The notes under the pieces were generated by a model. That model was not told the origin of the DNA and searched no databases. It worked only from the letters and a program-made list of their open reading frames with translations. Below, piece after piece: positions 1-6,785 of a DNA stretch of 9,121 nt; position 1 is the first letter of the stretch; each line of letters starts with the position of its first letter. Both the position numbers and the translations under genes were made by a program. Location of the stretch: positions 1-9,121 of the forward strand of contig CAMQUV010000026.1 in NCBI GenBank assembly GCA_947037995.1. Direction: 5' to 3'. This stretch comes from an uncultured Rikenellaceae bacterium. GTDB lineage: Bacteria > Bacteroidota > Bacteroidia > Bacteroidales > Rikenellaceae.

Positions 1-39
1 AATTATAAGAGATAACGCTAATGTTAGTAGTTTTTTCAT
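1..39 (-). CDS. 5' end of a gene for an exported protein (partial)
   Basis: An ATG on the minus strand at 39-37 opens a frame that stays open to the window edge and reads MKKLLTLALSLII. This is a two-lysine n-region followed by a hydrophobic stretch, the classic start of a Sec signal peptide or lipoprotein signal. The start codon sits behind an A-rich stretch, as at other starts in this window. The gene is divergent from dpp7, so the region from 40 to 220 should hold promoters for both. Only 13 codons are visible, so the mature protein, its length and its function cannot be told. An exported or lipid-anchored envelope protein is an inference from the signal alone. Confidence 0.6.
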   Translation of the reverse strand, partial: MKKLLTLALSLII

Positions 40-144
40 TTTTTGTTTGATAATTAGGTGAAATATGGATTATTCCTGATACAATAATAAACAATAATTA
101 GTTCAAATCATAATTTTTGAAGATAAAATAAGTATAAAAACTGG

Positions 145-171
145 TTTGGGGTTATTTTTTGACTATATTTG
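145..171 (+). promoter_or_regulatory. Candidate Bacteroidetes-type promoter for dpp7
   Basis: A perfect TAnnTTTG -7 element (TATATTTG, 164-171) lies about 50 nt before the dpp7 start codon. The nearest upstream TTTG that could serve as the -33 element is at 145-148, which leaves a 15-bp spacer, shorter than the usual 19-21 bp. The -7 match is strong and the -33 assignment is weak. Transcription would start near 176-180 and give a leader of about 40-45 nt. Confidence 0.5.
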
Positions 172-220
172 CTGAGAAAATCTAAAAATATTTATTACTA
201 ACACATAATAATCTAACCAA

Positions 221-2329
221 ATGAAAAAACTCTTAATTCTAGTAGCTTCGTTGATGCTGTTGCCAATAAGCGCAAAGGCTGACGAAGGAATGTGGTTGCT
301 GCATATGCTAAAGCAACAAAACAGCAAAGCTCTTAAACAGGCCGGATTCCGTCTCTCTCCCGAGGCTATATACTCTGCCAACCAAAGTTCGCTCAAAGAT
401 GCTATCGTTATCTTCGGCGGCGGATGTACAGGTGAGATTGTTTCGAGCCAAGGGCTCCTTTTTACTAATCACCACTGCGGTTTTGGCGATATTCAAGCAC
501 TTAGCTCTATCGAACATAACTACCTACGTGATGGCTTTTGGGCAAAAAATCATAAACAAGAACTTCCTGCAGAGGGGCTCAAAGCGCAATTCGTTCGCCA
601 TATTAAAGACGTTACTGCTCAGGCACTCAAAGGAACCACTGTTGACCAAGCCGACTCGGTTCGCCAAAAACTTATCAAAGAAAATATCAAAGCAATCACT
701 GCTGCGGCTGACTCAACACTTGCAAACGAATGCGAACATACACTTATCAAACCTTTCTTTGGCGGTAACCAATATATCCAATTTACGATGGAAGTATTTG
801 GCGATGTTAGACTAGTGGGCACCCCTCCTCAAAGCGTAGGAAAATATGGTGGCGATACTGATAACTGGATGTGGCCAAGACATACGGGCGATTTCTCTAT
901 CTTCCGTGTGTATGCATCACCAGAAAATGGCTCTACAAAAAGCTATAGTGCTGATAATGTTCCCTATAAAGCTCCTAAACACCTAGCGGTTTCGACCAAA
1001 GGGGTCAAAGAAGGTGACTTTACTATGACTCTAGGATTCCCTGGGTCGACTAATAGATATATGACTACTTGGGAAATCGACCAAACACTCAATGTGACTA
1101 ACCCAGTCAGAGTGTTTATCCGTGGCGAAAAACAAGGTATCTGGTGGGCTGATATGATGGCTGACCCTAAAGTTAGACTGCAGTACGCTTCAAAATATGC
1201 TCGCTCGTCGAACTATTGGAAAAATTCAATCGGTATGAGCCGTGGTCTGAAAAAACTGAATATCAGAGACCGCAAACAAATGGAACAAGACCAATTTAAT
1301 GCGTGGGTTAAACTAGACTCAACTAGAGCTAAATACGCCGAAGCGCTTCCGCTTATCGAAAAAGGTGTGAAAGGTTATACTGAATACCAACGCGATATGC
1401 AAATCTTTAGCGAAGTACTTGGTGGAGCCGAAGCTCACTCGCTGGCACTTAGTGTCGATAGAGTGCTTGCTGCTAGTGCAAAAGATTCTACAATCAACCG
1501 CACAGAAGTGCTTACGCAAGTAGCTGACGATTTCTTCAAAAACTATAACGCCGACCTTGATAAAAAAGCTACGCTTCGTATGTTCGAAATCCTGTCGGAT
1601 AGCCTTACTGCTGACTATATGCCGAAATTCCTAAACCTTAGCTATGCTAAGAAATTTGGCGATATGTATGACAATAGCGTCTATACAAACAAAGACAGAT
1701 TCCTTAAAGCTATCTCAAGCTGTTGCGCAATGAAAAAAGACCCAATAGCTGTGCAAACAAGAGAAATCCTTGTTAATGTTCGCAAAATGAACAGACCTAC
1801 ACAAGCGTATAGCGACTTCGAAAGAGGACACAGACTCTACCTTGCTGGCCTGCTCGAAATGAACAAAGGAAAAGCGATGTACCCAGATGCTAACTTTACT
1901 ATCCGTGCTAGCTACGGAAATGTTAAAGCGTATAAACCTGCAGATGCAACGTCGTATGACTATGTAACTACACTTGATGGAGTTATGGCCAAAGCGGATA
2001 AAAACAACCCTGACTTCGTACTCGACCCAGCACTCAAAGCTCTGTATGACAATAAAGACTTTGGTCGTTGGGCGGTAAATGGTACTGTTCCTGTTGGATT
2101 TATTTCGACTAATGATATTACTGGTGGCAACTCAGGTTCGCCTGTACTTAATAGCCGTGGTGAACTTATCGGACTGGCGTTCGATGGTAACTGGGAAGCT
2201 ATGAGTGGCGATATCGCCTTCGAACCAGAACTACAACGCTGTATCAATATAGATGTTAGATACCTGCTGTTTGTTGTCGAAAAACTGGGTAAAGCTCAGA
2301 ATATTATCGACGAACTAACACTTAGATAG
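221..2329 (+). CDS. dpp7: Dipeptidyl-peptidase 7 (family S46 serine peptidase)
   Basis: A secreted exopeptidase that removes dipeptides from the free N-terminus of oligopeptides, probably in the periplasm. The 702 residues match the usual S46 length of about 700-720. Residues 1-20 are a signal peptide cleaved before the DEGMW motif that begins mature S46 enzymes. The chymotrypsin-like triad is visible: His85 in TNHHCG, Asp224 in HTGDFS and Ser638 in GGNSGSP. Asn215-Trp216 (DTDNWMW), Asn331 and Asp655 fit the residues that bind the substrate amino group. The specificity position, 18 residues after the serine, is Gly656 in FDGNWEAMSGD. Gly marks DPP7 (hydrophobic P1), whereas Arg marks the Asp/Glu-specific DPP11. 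Residues of roughly 280-560 form the helical cap inserted between the two barrel halves. Cys69 and Cys86 could form a disulfide (inference). The ATG is favoured because it places the signal peptide correctly; no Shine-Dalgarno is seen. It is a single gene closed by a terminator. Only the substrate range is uncertain. Confidence 0.96.
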   Translation: MKKLLILVASLMLLPISAKADEGMWLLHMLKQQNSKALKQAGFRLSPEAIYSANQSSLKDAIVIFGGGCTGEIVSSQGLLFTNHHCGFGDIQALSSIEHNYLRDGFWAKNHKQELPAEGLKAQFVRHIKDVTAQALKGTTVDQADSVRQKLIKENIKAITAAADSTLANECEHTLIKPFFGGNQYIQFTMEVFGDVRLVGTPPQSVGKYGGDTDNWMWPRHTGDFSIFRVYASPENGSTKSYSADNVPYKAPKHLAVSTKGVKEGDFTMTLGFPGSTNRYMTTWEIDQTLNVTNPVRVFIRGEKQGIWWADMMADPKVRLQYASKYARSSNYWKNSIGMSRGLKKLNIRDRKQMEQDQFNAWVKLDSTRAKYAEALPLIEKGVKGYTEYQRDMQIFSEVLGGAEAHSLALSVDRVLAASAKDSTINRTEVLTQVADDFFKNYNADLDKKATLRMFEILSDSLTADYMPKFLNLSYAKKFGDMYDNSVYTNKDRFLKAISSCCAMKKDPIAVQTREILVNVRKMNRPTQAYSDFERGHRLYLAGLLEMNKGKAMYPDANFTIRASYGNVKAYKPADATSYDYVTTLDGVMAKADKNNPDFVLDPALKALYDNKDFGRWAVNGTVPVGFISTNDITGGNSGSPVLNSRGELIGLAFDGNWEAMSGDIAFEPELQRCINIDVRYLLFVVEKLGKAQNIIDELTLR

Positions 2330-2359
2330 ACCACTCTATTTAGAAATTATAACACATAC

Positions 2360-2395
2360 AAAACCCCCATCACAAGCTATTGCGATGGGGGTTTT
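2360..2395 (+). terminator. Rho-independent terminator after dpp7
   Basis: A perfect 12-bp stem pairs 2360-2371 (AAAACCCCCATC) with 2384-2395 (GATGGGGGTTTT). The stem-top CA/TG pair at 2373-2374 / 2381-2382 leaves a six-base loop. It starts 31 nt after the dpp7 stop codon. The T run lies within the descending arm and is followed by GGCATTT, so the U-tract is modest, but the C5/G5 core is strong. The A/T flanks would let it work in both directions. Confidence 0.85.
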
Positions 2396-2403
2396 GGCAT
2401 TTA

Positions 2404-2423
2404 GACCGCACCGAGAGGCGGTC
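2404..2423 (+). other. Short GC-rich hairpin of unknown role
   Basis: GACCGC at 2404-2409 is exactly complementary to GCGGTC at 2418-2423 across an eight-base loop. It lies 9 nt after the dpp7 terminator and about 40 nt upstream of the promoter for the S41 operon. No T-run follows, so it is a poor terminator alone. It may back up the terminator, stabilise the dpp7 transcript end or be a protein-binding dyad; the sequence does not decide. Confidence 0.4.
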
Positions 2424-2464
2424 GTCTTTAAGGGGATTTTTCGAGCTATAAATATCTAACCAAA

Positions 2465-2495
2465 TTTGTGAGTGCGGCGGATTTTCGTATATTTG
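2465..2495 (+). promoter_or_regulatory. Bacteroidetes-type promoter for the S41 peptidase operon
   Basis: A TTTG at 2465-2468 and a perfect TAnnTTTG (TATATTTG) at 2488-2495 are separated by exactly 19 bp, matching the -33/-7 layout of the primary sigma factor in Bacteroidetes. Transcription would begin near 2500 and leave a leader of about 58 nt before the ATG at 2559. The leader is AT-rich with no obvious riboswitch-like structure. This is the best-matching promoter seen in the window. Confidence 0.7.
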
Positions 2496-2558
2496 TAAAA
2501 AGCGGTATATCAGCGACGCGTATTATGGAATTGTTAATTACTTTTAAAATTTAATGGA

Positions 2559-4019
2559 ATGAAAACTACACACAGACACAGCATCACACTATTTATCGTG
2601 GGATTATTATCAATAACCTGTTCCTACGCACAAAAATCAACCGACAATACCCAAGACAGTCTACGCAAAATTAGAAATGCAATAATGGCTCCTATCGAGG
2701 GGTTGGATTATCTAGTTTATGATACGTATCATATTAATACTGAGCCATTTACTGAGATAAAACCAACGGCCGTACACCCAGCACTGGACTCGCTGCTAAC
2801 TCCCGAAATCGAGAAGGCATTGTTAGTCGAAATCAATCAAAGAAGACAAGAGATTAAATCCGATACACTGCGAACTTCCGATTATCGCTATATCTGGCAA
2901 CCCTACTATGATTGGGCGTATAATATCGACCCGCATTATAGAATTGGCCCTTATGTGACAGCTTTGAGCCTGAAGGAAGCTAAAGATATATATAAATGTA
3001 TTGTAAGGAAACAGAAGCAAATCCCTGTTATTACTAGCTGCGTGAATGACACGGTTTTTGTTTATAAATCGTTCGACCCGTTGTTTAAGGCCGGTGATAT
3101 GCTGTTGAAAATTAACGGTGTCAATGTCTCGGATTATCTGAAATATTCGTATAAGGATAGATTTTCGACTCCATTTACTTTAATGATAAATTACCATTTT
3201 AGTGCTGTTTCAAATAGCTTTGACATAGAACTTATGAGAGCAGGCGAAAAACTCTCTATCCAAACCCCTGGGCTGAGTAGTAGAGATAGGTTCAAGCAAA
3301 GCAAAAAAACGAACGGTTATAATATTACCACCTTTCAAGACGAGCAGTGCGGTTATATCCAAATCAAAGAGTTTTTCTATGATAACTCTCATCTAATAAA
3401 AACTGTCCATTCGGCAATCAAGGATTTTAAGGAAAATGGCATATCGAATGTGATTATAGATGTGCGACGTAACCCTGGGGGCAATGGCGATGCCTTTGAC
3501 AAACTTATCTCTATATTTACAGACAAACCGTCGATACCTTATTCTAAAGGCGCGAAATTGAGAGTGTCTAAAAAAACTATCGGAGATTATGATTTTCTGA
3601 CCGAAGATATGATAGGGACTAATATTGATGTCCCCCAAGAAGATGTCCATAAAAAGGTCGACCTTGACCCCGAAATGTATGTCGATGGAATGTCGTATTA
3701 TGTCCTAGCTAGTAGAAATACAGGCTCAACAGCGGCATCATTTGTTAATATTATGCAGTACAACGATATAGGAACTGTTGTGGGCGAACCCCTGTTGCAT
3801 AATGCTCTGAATTATGGCGAGATTGTTGAGGGCGCACAACTTTCTGTTTATCATTTGCTTCTCGAAACAGCCGTATCGGTAGTTGAGATTGATGATTATA
3901 CCAAAGCAGTAGACGGAATATTGGCACCCGATATCCATATCCCCTACGTGGCGAGCGAATATCTGACCGGCAAAGACGCTGTGCTCGAAAAATTGCTCCA
4001 AATAATAAAAGACAAATAA
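2559..4019 (+). CDS. Secreted S41-family peptidase, first of a tandem pair
   Basis: A 486-residue exported protein with an S41 (C-terminal-processing/tricorn-core) peptidase fold, probably cutting proteins or peptides in the periplasm. Residues 1-24 are a signal peptide with likely cleavage at SYA|Q; the lipobox is not convincing. A PDZ-like segment (FKAGDMLLKINGVNV, about 176-190) is followed by the S41 core: GYIQIKEFF (265-273), the IIDVRRNPGG motif (299-308) and GSTAASF with the predicted nucleophile Ser390. Ser390 aligns without gaps to the Tsp/Prc nucleophile when counted back from VVGEP (407-411). The Lys of the S41A Ser/Lys dyad, expected 25 residues after the serine, is Asn415 here. 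His126 in DPHYRI could be the base, as in tricorn-like S41B enzymes (inference). The C-terminus has the family-style PDIHIP and GKDAVLEKLL. An ATG at 2554 is closed at once by TGA, so 2559 is the start. It forms an operon with the next paralog. Substrate unknown. Confidence 0.85.
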   Translation: MKTTHRHSITLFIVGLLSITCSYAQKSTDNTQDSLRKIRNAIMAPIEGLDYLVYDTYHINTEPFTEIKPTAVHPALDSLLTPEIEKALLVEINQRRQEIKSDTLRTSDYRYIWQPYYDWAYNIDPHYRIGPYVTALSLKEAKDIYKCIVRKQKQIPVITSCVNDTVFVYKSFDPLFKAGDMLLKINGVNVSDYLKYSYKDRFSTPFTLMINYHFSAVSNSFDIELMRAGEKLSIQTPGLSSRDRFKQSKKTNGYNITTFQDEQCGYIQIKEFFYDNSHLIKTVHSAIKDFKENGISNVIIDVRRNPGGNGDAFDKLISIFTDKPSIPYSKGAKLRVSKKTIGDYDFLTEDMIGTNIDVPQEDVHKKVDLDPEMYVDGMSYYVLASRNTGSTAASFVNIMQYNDIGTVVGEPLLHNALNYGEIVEGAQLSVYHLLLETAVSVVEIDDYTKAVDGILAPDIHIPYVASEYLTGKDAVLEKLLQIIKDK

Positions 4020-4023
4020 AAAT

Positions 4024-5607
4024 ATGATTAAAACAACCTTAGTGTCGCTGCTACTGGCAATAACAACACTTTGTGCCAGTGCAAAACCGCCAAAAGATAC
4101 CGTTAGAATCCTTACCAAAGCTGAAAAAGAGGCTAAATGGATTAAGGACTCTACACAATTTAGAGTGTATAGTATGAAAGAGGTTGACTTCATTATCAAC
4201 CATATCGACAGCTCGTATATCTGCGGCCGACGTGGACTCACCGACCAGCAATGGCAAGATAACATCAACATAATTCGTAATAAAGTTGCAGCCTGTAACC
4301 CTCGTGATGCCAGCTACTATTACGCCCTACGCTACTTTGGACTACTGCTCAACGATGCTCACTTTGCATTCCCCGATGGCGGAAACTATAACCGCGGTCG
4401 ATACTTTAAAGACGAAGATATACTATTCCCTCTTTGGGTTAAAACGTGGAAAGACGGCTCGGTCTATTGCGTTAATGACTATGAGGGTAAAATCCCCGAA
4501 CACGCCCAGATAATCAGCGTTAATGGGCACTCTGCGCAAAGTATGGCCCTTCTCAACCGAAAACTATACAATGCAGAGGATTTAAACGCAATGTCAATGA
4601 TGAACTTAGACCGTGAGCCTAGCGTTCATATCTGGCAAAATTTCAGAAATCATATGTTTATGGAAGGCATTAAACCTCCATATAAAGTGGAATACTCTTT
4701 ATTAAATAGTACAAAAATAGACACGGTTACCCTGCAAGGAATAACGCGCCAAGAGCAACATAAACTCTATAAGAAAAGTGGTGACAAAAAACGTGCGCTA
4801 AAGGCACAAGGTAAGCGCACTAAAATCGTGTCCTACAAGAAAATGAACGATGACGTTGGAGTGCTCCAGATAAACTCATTTTGGGGCAGGAACTTTGTTG
4901 AACTTTTAGCATTGGGAGTCGACTGGACGTTTTCGAGCCAACTAAACTCGAGTATGAGAAAAGTTATGCGACACAACCCAACAAATCTCATAATCGACCT
5001 CAGACTAAATCCCGGAGGGATGACTTCAAATATCAATAAAACATTGGCCTACCTGACCGACAAACCTATTGATATGGCTGAGTTAATCCGAGTTACAGAC
5101 GCTAATCGATATATTACGAAAATGGTTTTGGGCAATGGATTAAAAGATTTGGACGTGCCAAAAACAGATATCGAACGCCTCCAAAATCTTGTCGACAGTG
5201 TTGATTCGGGTACTATCCTTGCGACTGATTCTCTATTTAGCCTGAAAATCAAACCCAAAATACAAAAGAATAAATACACCGGCAATGTTTATGTTTTGAC
5301 CAGCAATTACACCTATTCTGCCGCTCAGGAGTTTGCGCAACACTTTAAGTTATCGGGACTCGGCCAAACTGCAGGCGAGCCCTGTGGCGGATATTATATA
5401 ATAACCACTGGTAACGCCGACCCTATACCGTTGCCATATTACTCTGAGTGGCTTTGGTTTAGGATTCCTCGTGGGGTTAATAAAACATTCTATGAGAATG
5501 GCGCGTACGATTATATGCCTGTTGATATACCGATTGAACGTACGTTCAACGAATGGTTACAGGGCAAGGACGGCAGCCTCGATAGATTGGTTAACAAGAT
5601 AAACTAA
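4024..5607 (+). CDS. Secreted S41-family peptidase, second of a tandem pair
   Basis: A 527-residue exported S41-family protein that starts 4 nt after the stop of its upstream paralog, so it is surely co-transcribed. Residues 1-20 are a signal peptide (cleavage likely CASA|K). Visible landmarks are LNDAHFAF with His113, matching the 'DGHT' histidine region of tricorn-like S41 enzymes; a PDZ-like strand (AQIISVNG, 161-168); GVLQINSFWG (279-288); IIDLRLNPGG (323-332); and the nucleophile Ser432 in TYSAAQEFA. The motif GEPCGGYY (451-458) has the double glycine of S41B members and carries Tyr457 where S41A enzymes have their catalytic Lys. The end, VDIPIE...GKDGSLDRL, parallels the first paralog. 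A very basic segment (about 246-273, rich in Lys/Arg) lies just before the core and is absent in the paralog. The two proteins otherwise differ widely, so they are an old duplication or independent family members. Substrate unknown. Confidence 0.86.
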   Translation: MIKTTLVSLLLAITTLCASAKPPKDTVRILTKAEKEAKWIKDSTQFRVYSMKEVDFIINHIDSSYICGRRGLTDQQWQDNINIIRNKVAACNPRDASYYYALRYFGLLLNDAHFAFPDGGNYNRGRYFKDEDILFPLWVKTWKDGSVYCVNDYEGKIPEHAQIISVNGHSAQSMALLNRKLYNAEDLNAMSMMNLDREPSVHIWQNFRNHMFMEGIKPPYKVEYSLLNSTKIDTVTLQGITRQEQHKLYKKSGDKKRALKAQGKRTKIVSYKKMNDDVGVLQINSFWGRNFVELLALGVDWTFSSQLNSSMRKVMRHNPTNLIIDLRLNPGGMTSNINKTLAYLTDKPIDMAELIRVTDANRYITKMVLGNGLKDLDVPKTDIERLQNLVDSVDSGTILATDSLFSLKIKPKIQKNKYTGNVYVLTSNYTYSAAQEFAQHFKLSGLGQTAGEPCGGYYIITTGNADPIPLPYYSEWLWFRIPRGVNKTFYENGAYDYMPVDIPIERTFNEWLQGKDGSLDRLVNKIN

Positions 5608-5686
5608 GAAGATACACCGCAGCAATTAGACAGATATATCTAAAGCGAATATTTTGTCACATACTTACAGCATTAATAACAAAACA

Positions 5687-5720
5687 AACGCCCCCAACGC
5701 AATCAATGCGTGGGGGCGTT
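5687..5720. terminator. Bidirectional terminator between convergent operons
   Basis: AACGCCCCC (5687-5695) pairs with GGGGGCGTT (5712-5720). After a single bulged A (5696), ACGCA (5697-5701) pairs with TGCGT (5707-5711), leaving a five-base loop. On the minus strand the stem is followed by TTGTTTTGTTATT, a good U-rich tail, so it is best suited to end the tlpA-like operon, whose stop codon is about 42 nt away. On the plus strand the tail is GTTATTTACTATT, weaker but plausible for the S41 operon. It shares the C5/G5 core of the dpp7 terminator. Confidence 0.85.
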
Positions 5721-5762
5721 ATTTACTATTAGATATAGTTATATAGGGGTAGTGATGGGGCT

Positions 5763-6785
5763 TTATTTGTTAAAGATTTCCTCTAGTTTATTTTGCAGCG
5801 CTTTGCCTTTAAGGTTATGAGCTACAATAATTCCATTAGGGTCGATAAGTACGTTACTAGGAATCGAGGTCACTCCATACGCTACGGCTGGTGCACAGTT
5901 CCAATATTTAAGGTCTGAAACGTTCGTCCAGTTTCCTAGTTTATCTTTTTCGATAGCTTGTTTCCATTTATCTTCCTCTTTATCGAGTGATACTCCGAAC
6001 ACAGTAAAGCCTTTATCGTTATATTGTTCAAACATATTCACCACGTTAGGGTTTTCGGCTCTGCAAGGAGGGCACCACGCCGCCCAGAAGTCAACTAGCA
6101 CCCATTTGCCTTTTCCGGCAACATCGCTAAGGCTAACCTTTTTGTTTTCGGTGTTTTTGAGTGTAAAGTCAGTGAATTTTTGACCAACCGCAACTTTATC
6201 AATGTTTTGTGCACGTTCCAGGGCTTTAACTATATACGATGATTTTTGTACTTCGGGAGCAAAAGTAGCTGCCATTTCGCGGATTTCTTTGGCCGACAAT
6301 CTGTAAGCCATTTCGCGGAAGAATGTATATGCTGCTGCGGTGTTATTCGTGTTGTTTTTTACGAAGTCATTGACAAGTGAGTCGTAAGACTTACGGTTAG
6401 TAACGTCATATTTTTTATCAACAAAGTCATTATAAGCGACAGTGTTTTCTGGTCCATTAATGGTTGCGTGTGGTCTCGTAAGGCCGTTAATGATATCAAT
6501 ATTCATCGGTTTATTTTCAAGAAGGAAATAAAGGATATGTCTCCCCGCTCCGTCAACAATTTGTGCAACAGCAGGAGTTTCGACAGTTCCGCTAAGTTCA
6601 AATTTAGCGTCATCAAATTCGACAGAGTCGATTGTAATCGCTTCTTTGCCTTCTAGAACTTTCAGGATAAGTTTTTCTTTAGGTGAGCTATAGTTTCCGG
6701 TGATAGTAAATTTTTCTTTGGGTTGGCAGCTGCATATCGTAAGTGCAGCAAGAGCGAGTGTAGTAAGGGAGATAATTTTTTTCAT
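5763..6785 (-). CDS. TlpA-like thioredoxin-fold lipoprotein (DUF4369 + AhpC/TSA-Redoxin domain)
   Basis: A 340-residue envelope thiol-disulfide oxidoreductase of the type common in Bacteroidetes. The signal peptide ends in ICSC, a usable lipobox with Cys20 as the probable lipidated residue; Cys18 precedes it. Residues of about 25-115 resemble DUF4369 (FTITGNYSSPKEKLILK ... SVEFDDAKFELSGTV), a beta-rich domain usually found before such thioredoxins. A helical linker spans about 115-195. The thioredoxin domain covers about 200-340 with WAAWCPPC (Cys238/Cys241 active pair) and the cis-proline loop TSIPSNVLID (Pro309). Cys297 is an additional cysteine in the fold. The CPPC pair suggests a reductase of the ResA/TlpA kind acting in the periplasm; the partner is unknown. 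Its ATG overlaps the ruvC stop by one base (TAATG), so translation is probably coupled to ruvC. It is the last gene before the terminator at 5687-5720. Confidence 0.93.
   Translation of the reverse strand: MKKIISLTTLALAALTICSCQPKEKFTITGNYSSPKEKLILKVLEGKEAITIDSVEFDDAKFELSGTVETPAVAQIVDGAGRHILYFLLENKPMNIDIINGLTRPHATINGPENTVAYNDFVDKKYDVTNRKSYDSLVNDFVKNNTNNTAAAYTFFREMAYRLSAKEIREMAATFAPEVQKSSYIVKALERAQNIDKVAVGQKFTDFTLKNTENKKVSLSDVAGKGKWVLVDFWAAWCPPCRAENPNVVNMFEQYNDKGFTVFGVSLDKEEDKWKQAIEKDKLGNWTNVSDLKYWNCAPAVAYGVTSIPSNVLIDPNGIIVAHNLKGKALQNKLEEIFNK

Noticed and set aside
82..107. Possible minus-strand promoter (TATTATTG with TTTG upstream) for the left-edge gene
   Set aside because: The -7 element has a mismatch and the spacer is only 14 bp; too weak in such AT-rich DNA to report as a feature.
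399..815. 138-codon plus-strand frame inside dpp7
   Set aside because: It is a +1 shadow of a gene whose catalytic residues all lie in the main frame; there is no sign of a frameshift or overlap gene.
211..2465. Exact 12-mer ATCTAACCAAAT at 211-222 and again at 2454-2465
   Set aside because: A 12-base match between two AT-rich intergenic sites is expected by chance in a window of this size, and the contexts differ (start codon versus promoter).
2579..2630. Lipoprotein reading of the first S41 protein (Cys21 in LSITC)
   Set aside because: The residue before the cysteine is Thr and two before is Ile, which does not fit a lipobox; cleavage at SYA|Q by signal peptidase I fits better.
3738..4271. 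177-codon minus-strand open frame across the junction of the two S41 genes
   Set aside because: It is antisense to two well-supported genes with recognised motifs and shows no domain or signal of its own; a shadow frame.
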